This document shows, piece after piece, positions 8,533 through 18,532 of a stretch of DNA of 64,000 bases; the stretch's first letter is position 1, and the number at the start of each line of letters is the position of its first letter. The notes under the pieces were generated by a model, which worked only from the letters and a program-made list of their open reading frames with translations, did not search any database and was not told the DNA's origin. Position numbers and translations under genes: made by a program. This stretch comes from CAZKRL01 sp964555295. GTDB lineage: Bacteria; Bacteroidota; Bacteroidia; Flavobacteriales_D; Sanyastnellaceae. The stretch is taken from assembly GCA_964555295.1 (NCBI GenBank), contig CAZKRL010000008.1, positions 1 to 64,000 of the forward strand. The letters are read 5' to 3'.

Positions 8533-9753
8533 ATGAGAACAGATAACATCGGTAAGAATTTCGCCACCGCAACTGAAGTGGCTGAGCAAAAAGATTATTC
8601 CATTCTCAATCTGGGGCCTACGCATCCTGCAACACACGGTATCTTCCAAAATGTGCTTACGATGGATGGTGAAATCATCGTAAAGGCCGTGCCTACCATC
8701 GGTTATATCCACCGCGCTTTCGAAAAGCTGGCGGAGCGAAGACCTTACAATCAAATCACTCCGATAACCGACCGTCTCAATTATTGCTCCTCCCCTATCA
8801 ACAACATGGGATGGCACATGACGGTAGAAAAACTGATTGGCTGCGAGGTTCCCAAACGCGCTCAATATCTGCGCGTGCTCATCATGGAACTTTCACGCAT
8901 TGCTGATCATATCGTGTGCGACACAGTGATTGCAGTAGACACAGGAGCCGCTACCGGTTTCCTGTATCTCTTTCAATGGCGCGAGAAAATCTACGAAATT
9001 TTTGAAGAGGTTTGCGGAGCTCGCCTCACCACGAACATCGGTCGAATCGGTGGCATGGAGCGAGATTTCAGTCCTGCTGCATGGTCGAAGCTCAACGACT
9101 TCATGCGAGATTTCCCCAAGGCCCTTGATGAGTTTGACCGCCTGGTTACACGCAATCGAATTTTCATGGACCGCACCATCAACTGCGGCCCGATCTCTGC
9201 GGAGAATGCTCTCGCCTATTCCTTTACCGGTCCGAATTTGAGAGCAGCCGGTGTTGATTATGATGTAAGGGTGATGAACCCCTATTCATCCTATCAGGAT
9301 TTTGAATTTGAAATACCCGTTGGTGTAAATGGCGACACCTACGACCGCTATATGGTGCGACTTGAGGAGATGCGTCAGAGTTTGAGAATCATTACTCAGG
9401 CGATGAACAATCTGCCCGAAGGCAAGCTGCACGCTGATGTTCCGGAATTCTATCTTCCCCCGAAGGAAGACGTTTACAGCAAGATGGAGGCCCTTATCTA
9501 TCACTTCAAAATTGTGATGGGTGAAACCGATGTACCCAAAGGCGAGGTCTATCACTGCGTGGAAGGGGGCAATGGTGAGTTGGGATTTTATCTCATCAGC
9601 GACGGCGGTCGAACACCCTATCGTTTGCACATGAGAAGGCCCTGCTTTATTTACTATCAGGCCTATCCATCCATGATCGAGGGAGGAATGTTGAGCGACG
9701 CCATTCTCACCATGAGCAGTATGAACGTAATCGCCGGTGAGCTTGACGCATGA
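8533..9753 (+). CDS. nuoD: NADH-quinone oxidoreductase subunit D
   Basis: The 49 kDa-type subunit, related to hydrogenase large subunits, which forms the quinone-binding cavity with NuoB. The 406 residues begin with the conserved LNLGPTHPATHG and IGYIHRAFEKLAE segments that line the site, and contain GRIGGMERDF and the C-terminal GGMLSDAILTMSSMNVI. A 5-nt gap separates it from nuoC and 10 nt from nuoE. Confidence 0.97.
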   Translation: MRTDNIGKNFATATEVAEQKDYSILNLGPTHPATHGIFQNVLTMDGEIIVKAVPTIGYIHRAFEKLAERRPYNQITPITDRLNYCSSPINNMGWHMTVEKLIGCEVPKRAQYLRVLIMELSRIADHIVCDTVIAVDTGAATGFLYLFQWREKIYEIFEEVCGARLTTNIGRIGGMERDFSPAAWSKLNDFMRDFPKALDEFDRLVTRNRIFMDRTINCGPISAENALAYSFTGPNLRAAGVDYDVRVMNPYSSYQDFEFEIPVGVNGDTYDRYMVRLEEMRQSLRIITQAMNNLPEGKLHADVPEFYLPPKEDVYSKMEALIYHFKIVMGETDVPKGEVYHCVEGGNGELGFYLISDGGRTPYRLHMRRPCFIYYQAYPSMIEGGMLSDAILTMSSMNVIAGELDA

Positions 9754-9763
9754 TATATAAGTT

Positions 9764-10309
9764 ATGAGTGATTCGAAAAAATATGAATTCTCGCAGGAAA
9801 CGATGGACACGGCTCGCCGTATCATCCGTCGCTATCCGGATGGAAAACAAAAAAGCGCATTGATTCCATTGTTGCACCTCGCACAAGCGGAATTCGACGG
9901 ATGGCTAAGTCCGGGTGCTATGGATTATGTGGCATCGCTGCTTCAATTACAACCTATCGAAGCATATGAAGTGGCATCGTTTTATTCGATGTTCAATCTC
10001 AAACCCAAAGGCAAATGTGTGCTCGAAGTTTGTCGCACCAGCTCATGCTGGCTATTGGGTGCAGAAGACATCGTTCGTCATATCGAAAAGAAATTGAATA
10101 TCCGTGAAGGTGAAACCACCGATGATGGTATGTTCACTTTAAAGACCGTAGAATGTCTTGGTTCCTGTGGTACAGCGCCCATGCTGCAATGCGGCGGCGA
10201 TTATTACGAGAATCTGACGTTAGAGAAAGTTGATCTGTTGATGGATGAGATGCGGCTCTCAGGAAAACGTCGTGTATACACGAAAGACGAACCTATTAAA
10301 ATCGGATGA
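9764..10309 (+). CDS. nuoE: NADH-quinone oxidoreductase subunit E
   Basis: The 24 kDa-type thioredoxin-like subunit of the NADH-oxidising module. It binds [2Fe-2S] cluster N1a through Cys90 and Cys95 (CRTSSC) and Cys131 and Cys135 (CLGSC). The 181 residues start with a helical domain and end in the ferredoxin-like fold. The nuoF ATG follows the stop by 4 nt. Confidence 0.96.
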   Translation: MSDSKKYEFSQETMDTARRIIRRYPDGKQKSALIPLLHLAQAEFDGWLSPGAMDYVASLLQLQPIEAYEVASFYSMFNLKPKGKCVLEVCRTSSCWLLGAEDIVRHIEKKLNIREGETTDDGMFTLKTVECLGSCGTAPMLQCGGDYYENLTLEKVDLLMDEMRLSGKRRVYTKDEPIKIG

Positions 10310-10313
10310 GGGC

Positions 10314-11660
10314 ATGAGCGGCAAAAAACTACTTTTAGAGAAAGATCACATACCAGGTATTCAAGGTCTGAATGTGTATCGACAGAATGGTGGCTACTCA
10401 ACATTGGAGAAGGCATTGAAGCAGATGTCGCCCGAGCAAGTGCTCGAGGAGGTAAAGACGAGTGGGCTGCGAGGTCGCGGTGGCGCTGGCTTTCCCACGG
10501 GAATGAAATGGAGCTTCCTTGCTAAACCCGCCGGAGTGCCGCGCTATCTGGTTTGTAATGCCGACGAAAGTGAGCCAGGCACCTTCAAAGATCGTTATTT
10601 GATGGAGCACATCCCTCATCTACTGATCGAGGGTATGATTACATCTGCTTATGCCCTGGGCGCAAACACCTCATACATCTACATCCGTGGCGAGTATTTT
10701 TATGTTGCGCGCATTTTAGAGAATGCCATCGCCGAGGCATACGAGGCCGGTCTTTTGGGAAGAAATATTTTCAACTCAGGTTTTGATCACGACTGCCATG
10801 TGCAAGTCGGTGCCGGTGCTTATATCTGCGGAGAAGAAACCGCATTAATCGAATCGCTGGAAGGTAAGCGCGGTAATCCTCGGATCAAACCCCCCTTCCC
10901 TGCTGTAGCGGGTCTATATGGATGTCCGACCGTGGTAAACAACGTGGAGACCATTGCCGCAGTTGTGCCCATTGTTCGCGACGGTGGGGCTGCTTATGCC
11001 ACGATAGGTGTTGGGAAAAGTACCGGTACCAAATTGATTTCTGCTTCAGGTCATATCAATAAACCCGGTGTGTATGAAATTGAACTGGGAGTTCCTGTAG
11101 AAGAATTCATCTATTCTGATCAATACTGCGGTGGAATGCGCAATGGCAAGAAACTCAAAGCCGTTGTCGCAGGCGGATCTTCAGTGCCCATTCTTCCGGC
11201 AGATTTAATATTGAAAACGGCAGCCGGTGAGGCGCGTTTGATGACCTACGAAAGTCTGGCCGATGGTGGATTCGCCTCCGGCACAATGCTGGGTAGTGGC
11301 GGATTTATTGTGATGGATGAAGACACGAGTATCGTGAAAAATCTTTGGAATTTCACCCGTTTCTACCATCATGAAAGCTGCGGTCAATGCTCTCCTTGTC
11401 GTGAAGGTACGGGATGGATGGAGAAGATTCTACACAAAATTCTCGACGGACATGGCACTCTATCAGATGTGGATTTGTTGTGGGATATTCAATCCAAAAT
11501 TGAAGGCAAGACGATCTGTCCACTCGGCGATGCCGCTGCATGGCCCGTGGCAAGCGCCATCCGACATTTCCGATCCGAATTTGAAGAATATGTTCGCAAC
11601 GGACATTCCATCCGTGATGTGAAACATTATTATAGACTGAACAATCTTGCAGAGGCATAA
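10314..11660 (+). CDS. nuoF: NADH-quinone oxidoreductase subunit F
   Basis: The 51 kDa-type flavoprotein that oxidises NADH using FMN and passes electrons to cluster N3. The ATG at 10314, giving 448 residues, is chosen because it lies 4 nt after nuoE. Seen are the FMN/NADH glycine-rich loop GLRGRGGAGFPTG (about 51-63), GAYICGEETALIES, and the N3 ligands in ESCGQCSPCREG plus the later Cys of CPLGDAA. Operon neighbours confirm the assignment. Confidence 0.97.
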   Translation: MSGKKLLLEKDHIPGIQGLNVYRQNGGYSTLEKALKQMSPEQVLEEVKTSGLRGRGGAGFPTGMKWSFLAKPAGVPRYLVCNADESEPGTFKDRYLMEHIPHLLIEGMITSAYALGANTSYIYIRGEYFYVARILENAIAEAYEAGLLGRNIFNSGFDHDCHVQVGAGAYICGEETALIESLEGKRGNPRIKPPFPAVAGLYGCPTVVNNVETIAAVVPIVRDGGAAYATIGVGKSTGTKLISASGHINKPGVYEIELGVPVEEFIYSDQYCGGMRNGKKLKAVVAGGSSVPILPADLILKTAAGEARLMTYESLADGGFASGTMLGSGGFIVMDEDTSIVKNLWNFTRFYHHESCGQCSPCREGTGWMEKILHKILDGHGTLSDVDLLWDIQSKIEGKTICPLGDAAAWPVASAIRHFRSEFEEYVRNGHSIRDVKHYYRLNNLAEA

Positions 11661-11694
11661 ATGGTGATGGATATTCAACCTTATTTGAACTGAC

Positions 11695-12729
11695 ATGGCA
11701 AAAGTGACAATCGATGGAATCACGGTAGAAGTGCCCGATGGAAGCACCATCCTTCAGGCCGCAAGAAAAATTGGCGGTGAGGTGGTGCCGCCCACAATGT
11801 GCTATCACTCCAAACTGAAAACCAGTGGCGGATACTGTCGCACGTGTATCGTGAAAGTCAGCAAAGGAAGTGAGAAAGATCCCCGTCCTATGCCCAAGCC
11901 GGTAGCAAGCTGCAGAACTACAGTTATGGACGGTATGGAAGTACAAAACATAACCTCACCCGACTTGTTAGAAGCCCGCGCAGGTGTTGTGGAATTCTTG
12001 CTTCTCAATCACCCGCTCGATTGCCCGGTGTGCGATCAGGCAGGTGAATGCGACTTACAAAATCTTGCTTACGAAAACGGCAAGGCGGGCACGCGATACG
12101 AATTCCCCCGAAGAGAATTTGAAAAGATTGATATCGGCGACAAAGTACAGTTGCACATGACGCGCTGTATCCTCTGTTACCGTTGTGTAAAAACAGCAGA
12201 TCAATTGACTGATGGAAGAGTGCATGGTGTGATCAACCGCGGCGACGTAGCTGAAATTTCTACCTATATCGAAAATGCCATCGACAATGATTTTTCCGGC
12301 AACGTCATCGATGTATGTCCGGTTGGAGCCCTTACCGACAAGACTTTCCGTTTCAAGAGTCGCGTTTGGTATACTAAGCCGGTCGATGCGCATCGCAATT
12401 GCGACAAGTGTTGCGGCCGCGTTCGTTTGTGGTACAAAGGCGAAGAGGTTTTGCGTGTTACTACTCGCCGTGATGAATACGGTGAGCCGCAGGATACCCC
12501 CGATGGAAAACCCGGCTGGATCTGCAACACCTGTAGGTTTGAAAAGAAAAACGCTGCTGATTGGGTGATAGAAGGTCCGGCAAAAATTGAGCGCAGCTCT
12601 GTAATCTCAGCTAACCACTATGAATCCTTGAAAGCATTGAAGGCAGACATCGATCGTCAGCGCAAATCTCTGCCACACGGTTCCAAAGTAAACGCAGGCC
12701 AAGGTGCCTTAGACCCCAATAATCAATAA
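11695..12729 (+). CDS. nuoG: NADH-quinone oxidoreductase subunit G, short form without the molybdopterin-type domain
   Basis: Iron-sulfur subunit of the complex I peripheral arm. It is 344 residues long, against roughly 700-900 in most bacteria. Present are the [2Fe-2S] N1b ligands Cys36, 48, 51 and 73, the His106/Cys110/113/119 set of N5 (NHPLDCPVC..GEC), and the N4 set Cys158, 161, 164 and 208. After these comes CDKCC (236-240) and CNTC (277-280), the remains of the fourth cluster site, and then the protein stops. The long C-terminal oxidoreductase-like domain is absent. The frame is clean and nuoH follows by 2 nt, so this is a natural short form rather than a break. Confidence 0.93.
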   Translation: MAKVTIDGITVEVPDGSTILQAARKIGGEVVPPTMCYHSKLKTSGGYCRTCIVKVSKGSEKDPRPMPKPVASCRTTVMDGMEVQNITSPDLLEARAGVVEFLLLNHPLDCPVCDQAGECDLQNLAYENGKAGTRYEFPRREFEKIDIGDKVQLHMTRCILCYRCVKTADQLTDGRVHGVINRGDVAEISTYIENAIDNDFSGNVIDVCPVGALTDKTFRFKSRVWYTKPVDAHRNCDKCCGRVRLWYKGEEVLRVTTRRDEYGEPQDTPDGKPGWICNTCRFEKKNAADWVIEGPAKIERSSVISANHYESLKALKADIDRQRKSLPHGSKVNAGQGALDPNNQ

Positions 12730-12731
12730 AG

Positions 12732-13763
12732 ATGGAAGGGATACTTTTATATAAAATCATATTGTGTGTCATTGTATTTGCGATATCTCTCGGGATGGCC
12801 GCCTACATGACCTGGGGCGAAAGAAAGCTTGCGGCCATTTTGCAAGACCGCGTTGGGCCAGATCGCGCGGGACCCTTTGGTTTGCTGCAACCTATAGCCG
12901 ATGGAGTAAAGATGTTCATGAAGGAAGAAATGTTGCCAGCAAAATCCAACCGCTGGCTCTTCATTCTTGGTCCTTGCTTCTTCATGCTTACGGCCTGTAT
13001 GACCGGTGTAGTAATTCCCTGGGGCAGCGGCATGGTCGTCGATGGCACTACTTATCCGATGCAAATCACCGACATCAACATTGGTTTGCTCTACCTCTTG
13101 GGTGTAGTAAGTATTGGTGTTTATGGCATCATGATTGGCGGTTGGGCATCCAACAACAAATATTCTTTGCTGGGCGCATTGCGTGCATCATCGCAAATGA
13201 TTTCTTATGAGGTGGCTATGGGCCTTGCGCTAATTGCACTGGTGATGATGACCGGCACTTTGAGTCTTGGCGAAATAGCACGACAACAAGATGCGGGATT
13301 TGCCAATGTGGTTTACCAGCCGCTCGGGTTTCTGATTTTCATCATATGTGCATTTGCAGAAACGAATCGCGCGCCGTTCGACTTACCAGAGTGCGAAAGC
13401 GAATTGGTGGGAGGTTATCACACCGAGTATTCATCGATGAAGCTCGGTCTCTTTCTATTTGCTGAGTACATCAACATGTTTGTGAGTTCAGCGGTGATGG
13501 CCACTTTGTACTTCGGTGGTTACAACTTCCCGTTTCAACATGAAATCGGTTTGGATGGCAATGCTCTGGCTGTAGTGCAGACCCTCGTTCTGTTCGCGAA
13601 AATTTCCATCTTCATATTCATCTTTATGTGGGTAAGATGGACCCTTCCAAGGTTCCGTTATGACCAATTGATGAATCTCGGATGGAAGGTGCTACTGCCG
13701 CTGGCACTGGCCAATATTTTTATCACCGGCATTGTGATGTACTTCACTGGAAAACTCGGATAA
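12732..13763 (+). CDS. nuoH: NADH-quinone oxidoreductase subunit H
   Basis: Membrane subunit (ND1 type) at the quinone entry site. The 343 residues contain about eight hydrophobic helices. Diagnostic stretches are YMTWGERKLAAILQ near the N-terminus, QDRVGPDRAGPFGLLQP, and the loop AETNRAPFDLPECESELVGG (about 210-229), which contacts the quinone cavity. It starts 2 nt after nuoG. Confidence 0.97.
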   Translation: MEGILLYKIILCVIVFAISLGMAAYMTWGERKLAAILQDRVGPDRAGPFGLLQPIADGVKMFMKEEMLPAKSNRWLFILGPCFFMLTACMTGVVIPWGSGMVVDGTTYPMQITDINIGLLYLLGVVSIGVYGIMIGGWASNNKYSLLGALRASSQMISYEVAMGLALIALVMMTGTLSLGEIARQQDAGFANVVYQPLGFLIFIICAFAETNRAPFDLPECESELVGGYHTEYSSMKLGLFLFAEYINMFVSSAVMATLYFGGYNFPFQHEIGLDGNALAVVQTLVLFAKISIFIFIFMWVRWTLPRFRYDQLMNLGWKVLLPLALANIFITGIVMYFTGKLG

Positions 13764-13773
13764 ACTACTGACG

Positions 13774-14376
13774 ATGCAACTGACCAATCGATCCAGAACC
13801 GTAACGCAACGAGAGCTTTCACTAGTTGAACGCTTGTATTTGCCAGCCATCTTCAAAGGCATGGCCATAACGCTAAGTCACCTATTCCGCAAAAAGCCCA
13901 CGGTGAAATATCCTGAGGCCGTGCGAGAGTTTGCGCCCGTTTACCGCGGACAACATGTGCTCAAACGAGATGAAGCGGGAGCTGAACGTTGCACCGCTTG
14001 CGGACTCTGTGCTGTAGCTTGTCCGGCTGAAGCCATCACCATGGAATCTGCCGAGCGCAAAAAAGGAGAGGAAGGTCTTTATCGCGAAGAGAAATACGCG
14101 AGCATCTATGAAATCAATATGCTCCGTTGCATATTCTGTGGCCTCTGCGAAGAAGCTTGTCCGAAAGAAGCTATTTTCCTCACGGATCGCATTGTACCAT
14201 CTTCATTCACACGGGGTGAAGAAGTTTTTGGCAAAGACAAATTGGTAGAGTCCACTCAAGACCGCGTAGATGTTTCCAAACGTCAGCGCGCTGAAGTGAT
14301 TGAATTCAAGAACGACAAAAAGCACAAGCACAATCAGACCTATCTCGACAAGCCAGTAATTTCACACCGACATTAA
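13774..14376 (+). CDS. nuoI: NADH-quinone oxidoreductase subunit I
   Basis: Ferredoxin-like subunit that bridges electrons to N2. It has two [4Fe-4S] sites, N6a and N6b: Cys73/76/79/83 (CTACGLCAVACP) and Cys119/122/125/129 (CIFCGLCEEACP). The product is 200 residues with an amphipathic N-terminal part. The C-terminal tail of about 50 residues is rich in Lys, Arg and His. Confidence 0.97.
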   Translation: MQLTNRSRTVTQRELSLVERLYLPAIFKGMAITLSHLFRKKPTVKYPEAVREFAPVYRGQHVLKRDEAGAERCTACGLCAVACPAEAITMESAERKKGEEGLYREEKYASIYEINMLRCIFCGLCEEACPKEAIFLTDRIVPSSFTRGEEVFGKDKLVESTQDRVDVSKRQRAEVIEFKNDKKHKHNQTYLDKPVISHRH

Positions 14377-14380
14377 TCAT

Positions 14381-14887
14381 ATGATTTCCGAATACTTGTT
14401 TTGGTTCCTTTCGTTTCTCGCTGTATTCAGCGCCGCGGGAATGATTTTTTCCAAAAATCCCGTTTACAGCGTGCTTTCGTTGATAGTAACCTTCTTTGCC
14501 ATCGCCGGGCACTACTTTTTACTCGGAGCACAATTTTTGGCCGCGGTGCACATCATCGTTTATGCGGGTGCCATCATGGTGCTTTTCTTGTACGTTATCA
14601 TGATGCTCAATCTCAACCAGCTCGATGAAGAGAAACGTACTCTCATGGCGAAGGCATTGGGTATTTCAGCCGGCGGCATACTCATGATGGTTGTGATTGC
14701 ATTGTTGCGACGCACCGATGAACTCAAGGCCTTGACCACAGCAGCTTCAGATATAACCATTGGTTATACAGAAGTTCTCGGCATGGTGCTCTACAAAGAG
14801 TTCCTTGTTCCCTTTGAGCTTGCCAGTGTTTTGTTTTTGTCGGCCATGGTAGGTGCTGTTTTTCTCTCTAAAAAAGAACTTGTCTGA
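14381..14887 (+). CDS. nuoJ: NADH-quinone oxidoreductase subunit J
   Basis: ND6-type membrane subunit of 168 residues with five predicted helices. Conserved features are the NPVYSVLSLI segment after helix 1 and HIIVYAGAIMVLFLYVIMML (about 61-80), which contains the pi-bulge helix implicated in coupling. The gaps are 4 nt from nuoI and 2 nt to nuoK. Confidence 0.95.
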   Translation: MISEYLFWFLSFLAVFSAAGMIFSKNPVYSVLSLIVTFFAIAGHYFLLGAQFLAAVHIIVYAGAIMVLFLYVIMMLNLNQLDEEKRTLMAKALGISAGGILMMVVIALLRRTDELKALTTAASDITIGYTEVLGMVLYKEFLVPFELASVLFLSAMVGAVFLSKKELV

Positions 14888-14889
14888 TT

Positions 14890-15207
14890 ATGCAGTTATA
14901 TTCTCATATCACCATAGAGCATTACCTGGCACTTTCAGGGGTGTTGTTTTGTCTTGGAGCTTTCGGCGTGCTGTGGCGTCGCAATGCCATCATCATGTTT
15001 ATGTGCATTGAGCTGATGCTGAATGCCACGAATCTCACATTGGTGGCCTTTTCCAAAATGTGGAATCAAACGGATGCTCAGGTTTTTGTCTTCTTCATCA
15101 TGGTGGTTGCCGCCGCAGAAGTCGCGGTAGGTCTCGCAATCCTGATGCAGCTCTATCGCAACATTCATTCTGCGGATACATCGCTCATCAATAAACTTCG
15201 ATTCTGA
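14890..15207 (+). CDS. nuoK: NADH-quinone oxidoreductase subunit K
   Basis: ND4L-type membrane subunit of 105 residues with three helices and two buried glutamates of the proton path: one in MCIELMLNATNL and one in VVAAAEVAVGLAI. Length and spacing are standard for the family. Confidence 0.96.
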   Translation: MQLYSHITIEHYLALSGVLFCLGAFGVLWRRNAIIMFMCIELMLNATNLTLVAFSKMWNQTDAQVFVFFIMVVAAAEVAVGLAILMQLYRNIHSADTSLINKLRF

Positions 15208-15209
15208 TC

Positions 15210-17102
15210 ATGGAAAAACTGGCCTCACTGATTCCACTATTTCCCTTAGCAGGATTTTTGTACATCATGTTTTTTGGAAACGGTCTGTCAAAGAAATTTA
15301 CCGGCATCGTTGCTTGCGGTGCGGTACTGATGTCATTTGTTACATCGATTTTAGTTTTTACAACACAATTGCACGGTGGTCACGCCACTATAGTGCATCT
15401 CTTTAATTGGATTCACTCCGGCGAACTGAAAATCGGTTTTGATTTTCTCGTAGACCCGTTATCTTCTATTTACCTGCTTTTCATCACCGGTGTTGGCTTT
15501 TTAATCCATGTGTACTCTACAGGTTATATGCATGATGATGAGGGCTTCAATCGCTTCATGGCCTACTTGAATCTCTTCCTTTTCTTCATGCTCATTCTCG
15601 TGCTTGGCGATAGCTTCGTAACGGTGTTTGTTGGCTGGGAGGGTGTTGGACTATGCTCGTTCATGCTCATTGGTTTTTGGTACAAAGACATGGCCAACAA
15701 TGATGCTGCGAAGAAGGCGTTCATTGTCAATCGCATCGGCGACCTCGGATTGATTCTTGGCATGTGCTTGCTATTCTCGTATGCAGGCACGCTTTCCTTC
15801 GGTGATTTGTTCATCACGGGAAATTCCGGTGCTAAGATTCCATCGGAAGTACTCACGACGATATGCATCCTCCTCTTTGTAGGTGCGATGGGAAAAAGCG
15901 CACAGATACCGCTTCACACATGGCTGCCAGATGCCATGGCCGGACCCACGCCGGTGTCGGCATTGATACACGCAGCCACGATGGTCACCGCCGGGATTTA
16001 TTTGGTAGCACGATGTAACGGATTGTTTTCATCCAGTGCCACTGCCTCTGAATTCGTAGCGTGGATTGGTATTGCAACTTCCTTCCTCGGGGCCACCATC
16101 GCACTAACGCAGAATGACATAAAGAAGGTTCTCGCCTACTCCACCGTATCTCAGCTCGGATTGATGTTTGCAGCGCTTGGGCTCGGCGCTTACAGCACCG
16201 CTGTTTTCCATGTGATTACCCACGCCTTCTTCAAGGCCTTGCTTTTCCTGGGCTCCGGATCAGTGATACATGGTATGGGCGGCGAACAAGACATTCGCAG
16301 AATGGGTGGTCTAAAATCGCATATGCCACTCACGCACAAGACATTCTTAATCGGTACCATAGCTATTTCCGGAATCTTTCCCTTCGCAGGATTTTTCTCC
16401 AAAGACCAGATTATTGCAATAGCATTTGAAGAGAATAAATTGATTTTCGGATTGAGTCTGCTCATCAGTGCAATGACCGCGTTCTATATGTTCCGATTGT
16501 ATTTCCTCACATTTCATGGAAAATTCCGCGGCACACATGATCAGGAACATCATTTGCATGAATCGCCTTCCGTGATGACCATGCCTCTGGTCGTGCTTGC
16601 AGTGCTGTCATGTGTAGGCGGATTTATTGGCTTGCCCCATGCGGTAGGAGAAAGTCTTGGTATGCACTGGCACTGGCTCGATCACCACCTGCAGGATACA
16701 CTGCTCATGCCTGCTATGCATATGTCGGTTACTACTGAGATCATTCTTATGCTCCTTGCCACTACAGTTGCACTGGGATCGATTTATTATGCATGGAGCA
16801 TGTATGTCAAAAACAAAATCCTCGCTGATGAGGATAAAGATATCAGTGCCTTCACGCACAAACTTCTCGCCGGTAAATATTACATCGATGAGTTGTATGA
16901 TAGCATCATAAGAAGGCCGGTAGATGCGATCTCTGCCTTCCTTGCCAAGTATATCAATCCGGGTGTCATCGATGGTTTGACCAATGGTTCCGGTAAACTG
17001 GCCGTACTTGCAGGAAACGCGTTGCGAAATACACAAACGGGTTATCTCTTCCATTACATTTTATTATTCATCATTGGTTTAATAGCCCTGTTAATGATTT
17101 GA
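15210..17102 (+). CDS. nuoL: NADH-quinone oxidoreductase subunit L
   Basis: ND5-type antiporter-like proton-pumping subunit, 630 residues with many membrane helices and the long lateral C-terminal helix. Key stretches are GWEGVGLCSFMLIGFWY (with the conserved Glu), AQIPLHTWLPDAMAGPTPVS (about 231-250) and HAATMVTAGIYLVAR. The stop is 2 nt before the nuoM ATG. Confidence 0.97.
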   Translation: MEKLASLIPLFPLAGFLYIMFFGNGLSKKFTGIVACGAVLMSFVTSILVFTTQLHGGHATIVHLFNWIHSGELKIGFDFLVDPLSSIYLLFITGVGFLIHVYSTGYMHDDEGFNRFMAYLNLFLFFMLILVLGDSFVTVFVGWEGVGLCSFMLIGFWYKDMANNDAAKKAFIVNRIGDLGLILGMCLLFSYAGTLSFGDLFITGNSGAKIPSEVLTTICILLFVGAMGKSAQIPLHTWLPDAMAGPTPVSALIHAATMVTAGIYLVARCNGLFSSSATASEFVAWIGIATSFLGATIALTQNDIKKVLAYSTVSQLGLMFAALGLGAYSTAVFHVITHAFFKALLFLGSGSVIHGMGGEQDIRRMGGLKSHMPLTHKTFLIGTIAISGIFPFAGFFSKDQIIAIAFEENKLIFGLSLLISAMTAFYMFRLYFLTFHGKFRGTHDQEHHLHESPSVMTMPLVVLAVLSCVGGFIGLPHAVGESLGMHWHWLDHHLQDTLLMPAMHMSVTTEIILMLLATTVALGSIYYAWSMYVKNKILADEDKDISAFTHKLLAGKYYIDELYDSIIRRPVDAISAFLAKYINPGVIDGLTNGSGKLAVLAGNALRNTQTGYLFHYILLFIIGLIALLMI

Positions 17103-17104
17103 TT

Positions 17105-18532
17105 ATGTCAGCAATTCCGTTACTCATATTGTTCTTCGTTGTTGCCGGTATTCGCTGGTCCATCAGCAAGTCGCCACTGAATTCCAAACGTCTTGGATTC
17201 TTCGCATTGATACCCATCGCCCTGGCTGTTCTGGCCATGACAAGCATGGGCAATTCAAACTTTCATGTAGATTGGATGGGGCCATTGGGAATTAATTTAT
17301 CCTTTGCCAACGACGGTATCAGCAGTGTTATGGTTGGTCTTGCACTGTTGAGTTTTCCAGTGGTACTGATCACCTGTGAATTTGATCAGATCCGCAACGG
17401 TCAGCGGATGCTCGGACTTATTATGTTCATGATGGCTGCGATGATTGGTGCATTCACGACTACCAACGGAATGATGTTCTACATCTTCTACGAGGCAGCG
17501 TTGATTCCGGTGTACTTTATGATTTTATGGTGGAGTCAGCATCCTGATAAATCTCAGATCACATTGCGATTTTTCATATACACACTGTTCGGTTCGCTGT
17601 TCATGTTATTGTCATTGCTGAAGCTATACAGCCACGCAGGCACGTTTGACATGGAAGCTTTGATCGCCGCGGGCAGAGCCCTTCCCGCTCACGATCAGGC
17701 ATGGGTTTTCGCAGGGTTTTTCATTGCCTTCGCGGTGAAGATTCCTGTATTTCCTTTACACGGCTGGCAACCTTCGACCTATGATGCCGCTCCTACTCCG
17801 GCTGTTATTCTGCTCGCTGCAGTGATGCTAAAGATGGCCTCTTATGGTATGATACGTTGGGCGGTGCCATCATGCATGGAAGGTATAGAACAATATGGCG
17901 ACTGGGCCATTGGCTTGTCGGTAGTAAGCGTGCTTTATGCATCATTTATGGCTCTTGCACAGACGCGTTTCAAAATGTTGTTGGCATGGTCATCGGTGGC
18001 GCACTTGGGATTGATGACCGCCGGAATATTGAGTCTGAGCATTCAAGGCATTCAAGGTGCTGTATTTGAAATGCTCTCGCACGCTATTTTATCCGCTGCT
18101 CTTTTTTATGTGTATCACATAACAGTTAAACGCATCGGACATGACAGATTCAAGGAGATGGGCGGAATTCGCGCGGTGAATCCACTGTTTGCATTCATGT
18201 TTTTCGCATTGGTCATGGGATCCGTTGCGCTTCCGCTGACAAGTGGATTTGTAGGAGAGTTTCTATTGATCATTGGATTGTATCAAGCAGGTGCCTGGTT
18301 TGCGATTCTTGGAGGACTCACCGTTGTGCTCGGTGCGGTGTATATGTTACGCGCATTTCAGGTAATGATGCTCGGTAAAGAATCGATGAAGTTTGATGCA
18401 CTCACCGCGACCGAAAAATGGGTGCTCGGCATTTGTGTAACTGCCGTAGTGGTATTGGGTGTTTATCCCGAACTGGTGATGATGCACATAGGTCCTACGG
18501 TCCAAAACTTATTTTCAGTAGCAGCAAGATGA
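17105..18532 (+). CDS. nuoM: NADH-quinone oxidoreductase subunit M
   Basis: ND4-type proton-pumping membrane subunit, 475 residues. The ATG at 17105 is preferred over an in-frame TTG at 17099 that would overlap nuoL. Conserved are the YEAALIPVYFMI helix with its pumping Glu, VKIPVFPLHGWQPSTYDAAP and LAWSSVAHLG. The last bases overlap the nuoN start (ATGA). Confidence 0.96.
   Translation: MSAIPLLILFFVVAGIRWSISKSPLNSKRLGFFALIPIALAVLAMTSMGNSNFHVDWMGPLGINLSFANDGISSVMVGLALLSFPVVLITCEFDQIRNGQRMLGLIMFMMAAMIGAFTTTNGMMFYIFYEAALIPVYFMILWWSQHPDKSQITLRFFIYTLFGSLFMLLSLLKLYSHAGTFDMEALIAAGRALPAHDQAWVFAGFFIAFAVKIPVFPLHGWQPSTYDAAPTPAVILLAAVMLKMASYGMIRWAVPSCMEGIEQYGDWAIGLSVVSVLYASFMALAQTRFKMLLAWSSVAHLGLMTAGILSLSIQGIQGAVFEMLSHAILSAALFYVYHITVKRIGHDRFKEMGGIRAVNPLFAFMFFALVMGSVALPLTSGFVGEFLLIIGLYQAGAWFAILGGLTVVLGAVYMLRAFQVMMLGKESMKFDALTATEKWVLGICVTAVVVLGVYPELVMMHIGPTVQNLFSVAAR

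Noticed and set aside
11353..11946. Open frame of 197 residues on the - strand
   Set aside because: Antisense to nuoF/nuoG and without domain signals.
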